A program made the translations under genes and the position numbers. The notes under the pieces are model-generated. The model was not told the origin of the DNA, made no database searches, and worked only from the letters and a program-made list of their open reading frames with translations. Below, piece after piece: positions 15,662 through 23,698 of a stretch of 64,000 nt of DNA (position 1 is its first letter; every line of letters starts with the position of its first letter). The stretch lies in contig DASXNY010000076.1 of assembly GCA_036494715.1 (NCBI GenBank), positions 1-64,000 of the forward strand. Direction: 5' to 3'. The DNA is from JAICJR01 sp036494715. Lineage in GTDB: Bacteria > Actinomycetota > Thermoleophilia > Solirubrobacterales > Thermoleophilaceae.

Positions 15662-17374
15662 GTGCGCGTCAACGGCGGCGAGGCGCTCGTAAGGGCGCTC
15701 GGCGCCGCGGGCGTCAGCGAGGTCTTCGGCGTGCCGGCCGGCAAGCTCACCCCGTTCATGCAGGCGCTGGGCGGCGACTCCTCGCCGTTGCGCTACACCG
15801 GCGTGCGGCACGAGGCGGCGGCCACCTGGATGGCTGCCGCGGTGTTCCAGGCCACGGGCGGGCTCGCGGTCTGCTTCGGCGAGAGCGGTCCGGGATCGCA
15901 CAACCTCCTCAGCGCCCTCGGCAGCGCGCACAACAACAACCTCGCGCTGCTCGTGCTCACGCCGGGCGCCCCTAGCCACCTCGCCTACCCGCACGAGGGC
16001 ATGACGATGGACTCGGACAACGTGGCGCTGTTCGCCTCGGTGACCAAATGGGGCGCGGTGGCCCGCGATCCGGCGCGTATCCCCGACCTGGTGCGCCGGG
16101 CGATCCGCGAGGCGCTGACCGGCCGTCCGGGCCCCGTCCACCTCGAGGTGCCGGTCGACGTGCTGGGCAGCGAGCTCGAGCTCGATCCAGCACAGCTCGG
16201 GCTCGTGCCGGAACAGTTCCTCCCGAGCGGCCGTCCGCAGGCCGACCCCGCCGCGGTCGAGCGCGCCGCCGAGCTCCTGGTCGCCGCCGAGCGCCCGCTG
16301 CTGATCGCGGGTGGCGGAGTGAGCGTGTCGGGCGCCGCGGGCGAGTTCCGCGCGCTCGCCGAGCGGCTCGGCGCCGCGGCCACCGCCACGCAGATGGGCC
16401 TCGGCTGCGTGTCCACCGACAGCCCCACCTTCTTCGGCCACGGCGGCGTGGTGGGCGGTGCGGCCGTGGTCCGGGCGATGCAGGAGGCCGACGTGGTCCT
16501 GGCCGTTGGCTGCCGCTTCTCCTCCTGGCTCTGGTGCGGCAGCGGACCGTGCGTACGCGGCTGGCCGGCGCAGGAGCTGATCCAGGTGGACATCGACCCG
16601 GCCACGATCGGCCGCGCGCGGCCGCTCAGCGTCGGGCTGCAGGGCGACGCCGGCGCAGTTCTCGGCCAGCTGCTCGAGGCGCTGCCGGCGGGCGCGGGCC
16701 CGGGCGCGGGCGCCGCCGCCGAGCCGACGGCCTGGCTGTCCTCGCTCGTGGACGACCACCGCGCCTACCGCGACGAGCTGCGCGCGCTCGCGGACGCGCC
16801 CGCCGACGTGATGCACCCCGCCGCGCTTGCCGCGGAGATCGGGGCGGCGCTTCCGCCCGGCAGCCTCGTGGCCTACGACGGCGGCCACACCACCTTCTGG
16901 AGCAACGACCTCACACCCGCGCTCGAGCCGCGCACCCGCTTCCACGAGCCGGGCATGGCGCATCTCGGCTTCGGCGTCCCCTACGCCCACGCGCTCAAGC
17001 TGCTCTTCCCTGAGCGCGCGGTGCTCAGCATCACGGGCGACGGCGCCTTCGGCTTCACGGTCCAGGAGCTCGACACTGCACGCCGGCTCGGTCTGGCCGC
17101 GGTGCACGTGATCCACAACAACTCCGCCTGGGGAGTGGTCGGCGCCGGCCAGCGGCGCGCGGGCTTTCAGCTGGGCATCGACCTGGAGGGGACCGACTGG
17201 GCGGCGGTCGCGCACGCGTTCGGCTGCCACGCCGAGCGCGTGTCGCGCCGCGAGGAGGTGGCACCGGCGCTCGAGCGCGCGCTGGCGTCCGGGCTGCCCG
17301 CGGTGATCGACGCGCAGGTGCGCTTCGAGCCGCACCCCGGGCTGCCGCTCTTCGCGGGCGCCGGCAGGCGCTGA
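15662..17374 (+). CDS. Thiamine diphosphate-dependent enzyme (IlvB-type)
   Basis: 570 residues with the three-domain ThDP fold. The catalytic Glu is in GVRHEAAATWM, the middle domain begins near LLVAAERPLLIAGGGVSVSG, and the cofactor motif is ITGDGAFGFTVQEL...VIHNNSAWG. Family members ligate or decarboxylate 2-oxo acids (acetolactate synthase, benzoylformate decarboxylase, oxalyl-CoA decarboxylase). Which one applies is not clear. I prefer the GTG at 15662 because the tandem operator would then lie upstream of the coding region; the ATG at 15626 would place it inside codons 1-9. The stop overlaps the IclR start. Confidence 0.87.
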   Translation: MRVNGGEALVRALGAAGVSEVFGVPAGKLTPFMQALGGDSSPLRYTGVRHEAAATWMAAAVFQATGGLAVCFGESGPGSHNLLSALGSAHNNNLALLVLTPGAPSHLAYPHEGMTMDSDNVALFASVTKWGAVARDPARIPDLVRRAIREALTGRPGPVHLEVPVDVLGSELELDPAQLGLVPEQFLPSGRPQADPAAVERAAELLVAAERPLLIAGGGVSVSGAAGEFRALAERLGAAATATQMGLGCVSTDSPTFFGHGGVVGGAAVVRAMQEADVVLAVGCRFSSWLWCGSGPCVRGWPAQELIQVDIDPATIGRARPLSVGLQGDAGAVLGQLLEALPAGAGPGAGAAAEPTAWLSSLVDDHRAYRDELRALADAPADVMHPAALAAEIGAALPPGSLVAYDGGHTTFWSNDLTPALEPRTRFHEPGMAHLGFGVPYAHALKLLFPERAVLSITGDGAFGFTVQELDTARRLGLAAVHVIHNNSAWGVVGAGQRRAGFQLGIDLEGTDWAAVAHAFGCHAERVSRREEVAPALERALASGLPAVIDAQVRFEPHPGLPLFAGAGRR

Positions 17375-18159
17375 TGGAGGCCGCCCAGAGCGAGTACCGG
17401 GTGGAGGCGCTGGCCCGCGGGTTGCGGATCCTGTCCGCGTTCTCGGAGCAGCGCGCCGCGTTGCCGCTCAAGCGGATCGCGGAGCTCACCGAGATCCCGC
17501 TGCCCACCGCGTTCCGCCTGGTGGCGACGCTGGAGGCCGAGGGCTTCGTGGAGCGGCTCCCGAGCGGCGAGTACCAGCCGGGTCCCGGCGTGCTCACGCT
17601 CGGCTTCGCCGCGCTGCAGGGCAACGACCTCGTGGACACGGCGCAGGCGCCGCTGCGCAAGCTCGCGGCCGACACCGGCCAGAGCGTGAACCTCGGCGCC
17701 CTGCACGGCGACCAGGTGCTCTACCTCGCGCGCATCCGCAACGAGGCGCGGCTCGTCACCTCCAACGTGCAGGTGGGCTCGCTGCTGCCGGCGGCGGTGA
17801 CGTCGATGGGCAAGCTCCTGCTGGCCGAGCTGCCCAAGGTCGAGCTCGACGAGCTGCTGCGCCACATGCGCTTCGAGCGCCGCTGGGGGCCCAACGCCCC
17901 GCGCACCGCCGGCGCCCTGCGCAGCCGGCTCACGGCGGTGCGCAAGCAGGGCTGGTCCAGCCAGGACGAGGAGCTCACCATCGGGCTGCGCTCGATCGCG
18001 GGTCCGGTGCGCGGGCCAGACGGCGCGGTCGTCGCGGCCGTGAACATCGCGGTGCCCGCTTCGGAGCTGACGCTCGCCAAGCTCGTCTCCTCCATGCGCG
18101 CGCCGCTGCTCCATGCGTGTGCGGACATCTCACGCCGGCTGGGGGCGCCGGCCGCTTGA
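17374..18159 (+). CDS. IclR family transcriptional regulator
   Basis: 261 residues. The N-terminal winged helix-turn-helix is at about residues 8-65 (LARGLRILSAFSE, then LKRIAELTEIPLPTAFRLVATLEAEGFV). The C-terminal IclR effector domain follows, with GQSVNLGALHGDQVLYLARI and VTSMGKLLLAELP. IclR proteins usually control aromatic or acid catabolism and bind a pathway metabolite. It is co-translated with the ThDP enzyme (TGATG) and with the VOC gene after it (TTGA). The tandem operator shared by 15621 and 22321 is its most likely target; this is inferred from position and symmetry. Confidence 0.92.
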   Translation: MEAAQSEYRVEALARGLRILSAFSEQRAALPLKRIAELTEIPLPTAFRLVATLEAEGFVERLPSGEYQPGPGVLTLGFAALQGNDLVDTAQAPLRKLAADTGQSVNLGALHGDQVLYLARIRNEARLVTSNVQVGSLLPAAVTSMGKLLLAELPKVELDELLRHMRFERRWGPNAPRTAGALRSRLTAVRKQGWSSQDEELTIGLRSIAGPVRGPDGAVVAAVNIAVPASELTLAKLVSSMRAPLLHACADISRRLGAPAA

Positions 18160-18662
18160 GCCCCATACATCACGTCGGCCTGGGCGTGCCCGACCTGCAC
18201 GCCGCGCTCGAGAACGCGCTGGCGGCGTTCGGCGCGGGGCCGTTCTTCGTCGTCGAGCACATGGAGCTCGACGAGCTCGTGTACGACGGCGCACCCGCGC
18301 GGCTCGACCACTCCGCGGCCTTTGGCCAGTGGGGCCCGATCATGGTCGAGCTCCAGCAGGTGTATTCGGCCTCTCCGCCTAAGCTCCACGACGTGCTCTG
18401 TCCCGGCGGCACCACACTCGGCCACGTTGCCTGGCTCACCGACTCGCTCGAGGCGGAGAGCGCCCGGCTCGCGTCGCTCGGCCTGCCGCCGCTCACCCGC
18501 GGCGGCAACGAGCACGTGTCCACCGCGTGGTTCGACGGGCGCGCGCTGTTCGGCCAGCACGTCGAGCTGATCGAGCGCTCGCCGGCCGTGCTCGGGTTCT
18601 ACGAGCGGATCGCCGGGGCGGCACGCGACTGGGACGGCTCCGACCCAATCCGCCCGGCGTGA
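18156..18662 (+). CDS. VOC family protein
   Basis: 168 residues from a TTG that overlaps the IclR stop. It begins IHHVGLGVPDLHAALENAL and has TTLGHVAWLTDSLEAESARL in the middle and HVELIERSPAVLGFYERI at the end. The His at IHHVG, the His of LGHVAW and the Glu of HVELIE fit a VOC metal site. A C-terminal helix, FYERIAGAARDWDG, extends beyond the core as in some methylmalonyl-CoA epimerase-like or lactoylglutathione lyase-like proteins. It is probably an isomerase or lyase step of the pathway. The stop overlaps the methyltransferase start (GTGA). Confidence 0.82.
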   Translation: MSPIHHVGLGVPDLHAALENALAAFGAGPFFVVEHMELDELVYDGAPARLDHSAAFGQWGPIMVELQQVYSASPPKLHDVLCPGGTTLGHVAWLTDSLEAESARLASLGLPPLTRGGNEHVSTAWFDGRALFGQHVELIERSPAVLGFYERIAGAARDWDGSDPIRPA

Positions 18663-19459
18663 GCGCTCGCGTGACGAGCAGCGCCGCGGCGCAGCGTGCC
18701 CTCTGGGGCGGGCGCCCGGACGACTGGGCGGCGATCTCCGAGCCGCTGATGCTGCCGGTGTACGCCCGCGTGCTCGACCTGCTCGACGTCGCGCCGGGAG
18801 TGCGGCTGCTCGACGTCGGCTGCGGCGCGGGGCTCGCGGCCGCCGGGGCCCTCGCGCGCGGCGCGCGCGCCTGGGGCATCGACGCCACGCCCGCGCTCGT
18901 CGACGTGGCGCGCCGGCAGGTCCCGCGCGCCGACTTCACCGTCGGCGAGATGGAGAACCTCCCGTTCCACCAAGGCGAGTTCGACGCCGTCACCGGCTTC
19001 AATTCCTTCCAGTTCGCCGCCGACCACGTGCGCGCGCTGGCGGAGGCCGGGCGCGTGCTGAAGCGCGACGGCCAGGTCGCGGTGGTGGCGTTCGCGGAGC
19101 CGGAGCGCTGCGACGGCACGGCGATCTGGCACGCGCTTGGCGAGCTCGCGCCCGCCGATGAGGACGGCGGCCCGGACCCGTACGTGCTCGCGCCGGAGGG
19201 TGCCACCGAGTCGGCGCTCGAGGAAGCCGGCCTCGCGCCGCAGGCCGCGATCGACATCGACTCCGAGTGGAACTACGCCGACCTCGCCACGGCGATCCGC
19301 GGCGTGCTCTCCTCGGCCGGCGGCGCGAGGGCGCTGGCGGCCGCGTCGCCGCAGGAGGTGGAGGCAGCCCTCAGCGATGCGTTCGCGCCGTTCGTGCGCG
19401 ACAGCGGCAGCGTCACGCTGCACAACGTCTTCCGCTGCGTGATCGCCCGGCGCGCGTAG
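18659..19459 (+). CDS. Class I SAM-dependent methyltransferase
   Basis: 266 residues. Motif I is VRLLDVGCGAGLAAA, the ribose-binding acidic residue is in WGIDATPALVDVAR, motif II region is FTVGEMENLPFHQGEFDAVTGFNSFQF, and motif III is AGRVLKRDGQVAVVAF. The fold matches the UbiE/Methyltransf_11 group acting on small molecules. The GTG at 18659 overlaps the VOC stop; a second GTG four codons later is an alternative. As the last gene of the ThDP-IclR operon it may O-methylate a hydroxylated intermediate, but the acceptor is unknown. Confidence 0.88.
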   Translation: MSARVTSSAAAQRALWGGRPDDWAAISEPLMLPVYARVLDLLDVAPGVRLLDVGCGAGLAAAGALARGARAWGIDATPALVDVARRQVPRADFTVGEMENLPFHQGEFDAVTGFNSFQFAADHVRALAEAGRVLKRDGQVAVVAFAEPERCDGTAIWHALGELAPADEDGGPDPYVLAPEGATESALEEAGLAPQAAIDIDSEWNYADLATAIRGVLSSAGGARALAAASPQEVEAALSDAFAPFVRDSGSVTLHNVFRCVIARRA

Positions 19460-19654
19460 GCTCGGCCTGGTGTCGCTCACCGGGATGACCATTGCCGGCG
19501 GTGCTTGACCGCGAGCGCCTAGTGCGGCAATAAGACCGGGCGCGGAATGCTTGGTACGACCCAGCCGAGCCTCTCTCCCCGCTGCTGTAGACGCTCCGGC
19601 CGCGGCGCGACCGAGGGACGTCCATCACCCGGGTGGACGATCCGTACGGCGCCC
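19460..19654. other. Convergent intergenic region
   Basis: About 195 bases between the ends of the methyltransferase and the minus-strand SDR. I see no convincing gene. A GGCGCC-CCTA-GGCGCC palindrome (19648-19663) overlaps the SDR stop codon but lacks a T-run on either side. Confidence 0.5.
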
Positions 19655-20422
19655 CTAGGCGCCGATCATGTTGTAGCCGCCGTCGGCCACCATGTAGACG
19701 CCGGTCATGTGCGCGGCGTCGTCCGTCGAGAGGAAGAGGGCGGCGGCGGCCATGTCCTCCGGCGGTGGGATGCGTCCCATCGGCGTGGCGGCCGTGAGCT
19801 TCTCGCCGCGGCCGGCCTTCCAGTCCGCGCGGTTGAGGATGCGCTCGGTCTGCATGAAGCCCGGCGCGAAGGTGTTCACGCGCACGCTGGGGGCGAGCGC
19901 CGCCGCGTACGACTTGGTAATGCCGAGCACGCCGTACTTGCCCGCCGCGTACTGCGGCGCCCGCGCGCTGCCGCGCACGATCACGGTCGAGCCGATGTTG
20001 GTGATCGAGCCGCCGCCGTGGTCGATCATGCGCAGACCGAACTCGTGCGTCATCAGCATCGTGCCCTTGATGTCCACCGCGAGCACATGGTCGATGCTCG
20101 CCTCGGTGAGCTCGCGCCACGAGGTCTGGTCCGCGGCCATGTCCCCCACGTTGTTGACCAGCGCGTCCACGCGGCCGGCCTGGCCGAACGCGTCGTCGGC
20201 CATCCGCCGCACCTCGTCCCAGCCGGCGGCGATGTCGCCCTGCACGAGGAACGCCTCCGAGCCCGCCTCGCGCACCCGCTCGCCCGTGCGCTCAGCGCCC
20301 TCCCTCGAGCTGCGGTAGTGCACGACCACGCGCGCTCCCTCGCGCGCGGCGCAGACGGCGATCTCGGCGCCGTAGCCGGTGCCCGCGCCGGTGACCATCA
20401 GCGTCTTGCCCTCGAGCCTCAT
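19655..20422 (-). CDS. SDR family NAD(P)-dependent oxidoreductase
   Basis: 255 residues. TGAGTGYG near residue 12 binds the nucleotide, VNNVGD marks the NAG site, the Ser is in TNIGSTVIV and the Tyr/Lys pair is in YAAGKYGVLGIT. The C-terminus ends MTGVYMVADGGYNMIG. All classical catalytic residues are present. It is the last gene of a four-gene minus-strand operon (FAH hydrolase, cupin, SDR, SDR) and overlaps the preceding SDR by four bases. It likely acts on a ring or chain hydroxyl in the IclR-controlled pathway. Confidence 0.9.
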   Translation of the reverse strand: MRLEGKTLMVTGAGTGYGAEIAVCAAREGARVVVHYRSSREGAERTGERVREAGSEAFLVQGDIAAGWDEVRRMADDAFGQAGRVDALVNNVGDMAADQTSWRELTEASIDHVLAVDIKGTMLMTHEFGLRMIDHGGGSITNIGSTVIVRGSARAPQYAAGKYGVLGITKSYAAALAPSVRVNTFAPGFMQTERILNRADWKAGRGEKLTAATPMGRIPPPEDMAAAALFLSTDDAAHMTGVYMVADGGYNMIGA

Positions 20423-21156
20423 ACGGTCGTCCTCCCGCCGTCGACGTACAACACGTGCCCGGTCACGAAGCCGGCCTGCTTCGAGGCGAGGAACAGCACC
20501 GGCCCCACCAGCTCCTCGGTGGTACCGAAGCGCCCCGCCGGAATCAGCGACAAGAGCTTGTCGCGCACGCCCGGCTTGGCCAGGTGCGCGCTCGTGAGGT
20601 GCGTCTCGACGTAACCCGGCGCGATCGCGTTGACGGTGATCCCCTCGGCCGCCAGCTCATGCGCCATCACCTTCATCAGCTGGTTGATGCCGCCCTTGCT
20701 GGCCGCATACGGCCCGTGCTGCTGGTGGCCGAGCAGGCCCGCCACCGAGGAGAAGAAGATCACGCGCCCGGCCGAGCCCTGCTCGCGCAGCGCCGCGACC
20801 GCCGCCTGCGAGAGCCAGAAGGCGCTCGACAGGTTGATGGTGATGATGCGCTCCCAGTCGTCGTCGGCGTAGTCCTCGATCGGGCGTCGATCGTTGATGC
20901 CCACGCAGTGGACGAAGATGTCGAGCCCGCCGAGCTGCTCGCGCGCGCGAGCGATCAGGTCGCGGCAGGCCGCGGGCGAGGTCACATCCGCCTCGAGCCC
21001 CGGAGCGTCGAGTGGGGTGAGCCGTTCCGGGTCCACGTCGGCCACTACCACGCGGGCGCCCGCCGCGCCGAAGCCGCGAACGAGCTCCGCGCCGATGCTG
21101 CCCGCGCCGGCCACGAGCACGCGCGCGCCGTCGAGCCCGAGCCAGTCGGCGCTCAT
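20419..21156 (-). CDS. SDR family oxidoreductase
   Basis: 245 residues with a GAGSIGAELV nucleotide loop (a shortened glycine motif), VHCVGIN at the NAG site, SSVAGLLG with the catalytic Ser and PYAASKGGINQLM with Tyr and Lys. FVTGHVLYVDGGRTTV closes the fold. The catalytic set is complete. It overlaps both neighbours by ATGA, so it is translated together with the cupin upstream and the SDR downstream. It is paired with another SDR in the same operon, which suggests two successive redox steps or an epimerisation by oxidation and reduction. Confidence 0.9.
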   Translation of the reverse strand: MSADWLGLDGARVLVAGAGSIGAELVRGFGAAGARVVVADVDPERLTPLDAPGLEADVTSPAACRDLIARAREQLGGLDIFVHCVGINDRRPIEDYADDDWERIITINLSSAFWLSQAAVAALREQGSAGRVIFFSSVAGLLGHQQHGPYAASKGGINQLMKVMAHELAAEGITVNAIAPGYVETHLTSAHLAKPGVRDKLLSLIPAGRFGTTEELVGPVLFLASKQAGFVTGHVLYVDGGRTTV

Positions 21157-21479
21157 CGCCGCCGCAGCCGCCAGACGTTCAGCGCGAGCACCTCTTCGTC
21201 CCCGTTGCGGGCGCCGTGCGGCACGCCGCCGGGGATCAGCGCGAGCTGGCCGGGGCCGAGCCGCAGCGGCCGCCCGCCAACCGTGAACTCGATCTCGCCG
21301 CCGGACACCACTGTCGTCACCTGGTCCTCAGGGTGCTCGTGCTCCTCCCAGCTCGCGCCGGGCTCGTAGCGGTAGACGGTGACCGTGAGCTCGTCGCTGT
21401 CGATCGTCGCCCCGTGGATGCCGGGGCGCACCTCGCTGAACTCCTGGCCGAGCCAGTCCACCACCAGCGGCTCAGCCAT
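21153..21479 (-). CDS. Cupin domain-containing protein
   Basis: 108 residues forming one small cupin barrel. Motif 1 is GASWEEHEHPEDQVTTVVSGGEIEF and motif 2 is LGPGQLALIPGGVPHGARN. The three metal His/Glu positions (His-x-His, Glu and the later His) are present. Small cupins of this sort occur as metal-dependent isomerases or dioxygenase-like enzymes, or as ligand-binding proteins. It lies between an FAH-family hydrolase and two SDRs, overlapping both neighbours, so a catalytic role on the same substrate is plausible. Confidence 0.87.
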   Translation of the reverse strand: MAEPLVVDWLGQEFSEVRPGIHGATIDSDELTVTVYRYEPGASWEEHEHPEDQVTTVVSGGEIEFTVGGRPLRLGPGQLALIPGGVPHGARNGDEEVLALNVWRLRRR

Positions 21480-22320
21480 CGGGATGCCCGTCCTCCCAGG
21501 CGACCACCGGGTTGCGCAGCACGCCGATCTTCTCGATCTCCGCCTCGACCACGTCGCCCGGCTTGAGGTAGAGCGAGGCGGCGTCCTCGCTGAAACCGGC
21601 GACGCCGGACACGGTGCCCGTGGAGACGATGTCGCCCGGGCTGTAGCCCATCGGCGAGTAGTGGCTGAGGATCTCCGGGATCGTGACCGACATGTGGCTC
21701 GAGTGCGAGCTCTGGCGCACGTCGCCGTTGACGCGCAGCTCCATCGCCAGTGTGTGTGGGTCGCCGATCTCGTCGGCCGTCACGATCCACGGCCCGAGCG
21801 GACAGAAGGTGTCGATCCCCTTGCAGAACGAGAACACGCCCGCCTTCATCTCCTCGCGCTGGACGTCGCGTGCGGTGAGGTCGTTGAAGATCACGTAGCC
21901 GGCGATGTAGTCCTCGGCCTCCTCGGGGGAGAAGAACTTGCCCGCCTTGCCGATCACCACCGCCAGCTCGAGCTCGTAGTCGAGCTCGTTGGTGAGGGCC
22001 TCCGGGTAGATCACGGACTCGTCCGGCCCGATGATCGCGTCGACGTTCTGGAAGAACACGATCCAGGGCAGCACCGGGTGCGACCAGTTCACACGCTCGG
22101 ACTCCTCGTGGTGCTCCTGGAAGTTGCCGGCCGTGTGGAAGAACTTGCGCGGAACGATCGGCGCGCGCAGCTTCACGTCCGCGAGCGCGAGCTCCTCGCC
22201 CGTCGGCTCGACATCGCCGCCGCGCTCGAAGTACTCGCGCATCGAGCCGCAGGCGAGCTCGGTCACACGCTCCCCATCGGTGTGCCCCACCCTGCCTCCG
22301 TCGAACGTCACCAGTTTCAT
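21472..22320 (-). CDS. Fumarylacetoacetate hydrolase (FAH) family protein
   Basis: 282 residues. The FAH fold is shown by FFHTAGNFQEHHEE, the metal-binding DYELELAVVIGK, GYVIFNDLTARDVQ, KGIDTFCPLGPWIVT and the C-terminal DIVSTGTVSGVAG. Members cleave C-C bonds in beta-diketo acids, hydrate or decarboxylate oxo-acids or act as isomerases in ring-cleavage pathways. It is the first gene of the minus-strand operon. The ATG lies directly against the tandem operator at 22321-22350 with no clear ribosome site, so a leaderless message is likely. Confidence 0.9.
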   Translation of the reverse strand: MKLVTFDGGRVGHTDGERVTELACGSMREYFERGGDVEPTGEELALADVKLRAPIVPRKFFHTAGNFQEHHEESERVNWSHPVLPWIVFFQNVDAIIGPDESVIYPEALTNELDYELELAVVIGKAGKFFSPEEAEDYIAGYVIFNDLTARDVQREEMKAGVFSFCKGIDTFCPLGPWIVTADEIGDPHTLAMELRVNGDVRQSSHSSHMSVTIPEILSHYSPMGYSPGDIVSTGTVSGVAGFSEDAASLYLKPGDVVEAEIEKIGVLRNPVVAWEDGHPDG

Positions 22321-22350
22321 TTTCGCTCAGTGAAAGTCGATTTCATTAGC
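22321..22350. promoter_or_regulatory. Tandem operator in the divergent FAH / flavoenzyme promoter
   Basis: Read on the minus strand, it begins GCTAATGAAATCG and ends CACTGAGCGAAA, almost the same as the element at 15621-15652. TTTCGCTCAGTGAAA (22321-22335) is an imperfect palindrome. It fills nearly the whole space between the FAH ATG (22320) and the flavoenzyme start (22370), so one regulator can control both directions. Confidence 0.6.
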
Positions 22351-22369
22351 TGTGGCATCATACGCGACC

Positions 22370-23698
22370 ATGACCCAGGGCGCGATCGACCGCGACGATC
22401 CAGGCTACGCCGAGGCGGCCCGCTCGCGCTTCGAAAACCCGGCTATCGAGTGGACGCCGGATGCGGTTGTGAGGTGCTCGTCGGCCGAGGACGTGAAGGC
22501 CGGCGTAGAGGTCGCGGCGCAGCGCGGGCTCAGTGTGGCGATGCGCGGAGGTGGCGTGGGCTGGCTCGGCGCGAGCCCCGGCACGCTGCTGCTGGACCTA
22601 GCGGGCATAAATGGCGTCGAGCTCGACGAGCGCGCCCAGACGGTGCGCGTCGGCGGCGGGGCTATCTGGCTCGACGTGCACCGCGCGATCGCATCGTCGG
22701 GGCTGGCGGCAGCGGGTCCGCAGTTCCCGCGCCTCGGCGTTGCCGGCTACGCGCTCGGCGGCGGCCACGGCTGGCTCTCCTGCAAGCGCGGCTGGGGCTG
22801 CGACACGCTCGTCGCGGTCGAGCTCGTGAGAGCGGACGGCCGGCTCGTGCGCGCGAGCGACGAGGAGAACGCCGACCTGTTCTGGGCGCTGCGAGGCGCC
22901 GGCGCCAACTTCGGCGTGGCCGTCGCGCTCGAGTTCTCGCTGATGCCGCTCGAGAGCGTGCACGCGGGCTTCGTCTGGTTCGACCCAGACGCGACGGCCG
23001 ACGCGCTCGCGTTCTACCGCGACTGGGTGGCCGCCGCCCCCGACGAGGTGTCGACGATCGTGGGCGTCTCGCCCCCGCCACCGGACGTCGCCGACGGCAG
23101 CGACGGAAGCGGCGCCGCCCACGTGATCCTCTGCCACTGCGGCGACGCGCAGCAGGCCGAGCACGACCTGCGCCCGCTGCGTGACCAGCCCGGCGTGATC
23201 GCCGACACGGTCGTGGAGCTCCCGTGGCCGCGGCTCGCGGCCGGCAACGACGTCTTCGAGACCGGCCTGAGCCGCATCTCGCGCATGCGCTACCTCAACG
23301 GGTTTGGCGACGAGGCAATCGGCGTCACCGTCGATCACACGCGGGCGATGGACCCGCTCGCGATGATGGGCACGCACTACTACGGCGGCGCGATGCGGCG
23401 CGTGCCCGAGGACGCGACCGCGATGAGCCACCGCGACCAGGCGTGGAACTACATGGTGGCCGCCACCTGGGCGGGGCCCGGCGACGGCGCGCAGATCCTG
23501 GGCTGGCAGGACGACTACCTGAGGGCGCTCGACCCGTACTCCACCGACGCGGTCTACGTGAACTACATCTGCCAGGAGCCGGAGCGTGTGCCGAAGGCCT
23601 ACAACCCGCGCACCTGGCAGCGCCTCCGCGAGCTCAAGCGTCGCTATGACCCCGGCAACCTCTTCCGCCAGAACCACAACATCCCGCCTGCGGAATGA
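22370..23698 (+). CDS. FAD-binding oxidoreductase (BBE-like) lacking both covalent FAD residues
   Basis: About 442 residues with the same two-domain layout as the enzyme at 3577 and a C-terminal BBE motif (YNPRTWQRLRELKRRYDPGNLF). Where the attachment His is expected the sequence is MRGGGVGWLGAS, and where the Cys is expected it is GPQFPRLGVAGYALGGGHG. Both residues are missing, so the FAD is probably not covalent and the enzyme may be a dehydrogenase or oxidase of lower potential. The ATG at 22370 is preferred; a GTG six codons earlier is possible. The stop overlaps the P450 start (ATGA). Confidence 0.87.
   Translation: MTQGAIDRDDPGYAEAARSRFENPAIEWTPDAVVRCSSAEDVKAGVEVAAQRGLSVAMRGGGVGWLGASPGTLLLDLAGINGVELDERAQTVRVGGGAIWLDVHRAIASSGLAAAGPQFPRLGVAGYALGGGHGWLSCKRGWGCDTLVAVELVRADGRLVRASDEENADLFWALRGAGANFGVAVALEFSLMPLESVHAGFVWFDPDATADALAFYRDWVAAAPDEVSTIVGVSPPPPDVADGSDGSGAAHVILCHCGDAQQAEHDLRPLRDQPGVIADTVVELPWPRLAAGNDVFETGLSRISRMRYLNGFGDEAIGVTVDHTRAMDPLAMMGTHYYGGAMRRVPEDATAMSHRDQAWNYMVAATWAGPGDGAQILGWQDDYLRALDPYSTDAVYVNYICQEPERVPKAYNPRTWQRLRELKRRYDPGNLFRQNHNIPPAE

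Noticed and set aside
15575..17335. A 586-codon antisense frame over the ThDP gene
   Set aside because: No recognisable domain and extreme Arg/His/Ala bias; the ThDP enzyme is clear on the plus strand.
19505..19535. Possible promoter TTGACC with AATAAG in the convergent gap after the methyltransferase
   Set aside because: No plus-strand gene follows and the -10 match is poor.
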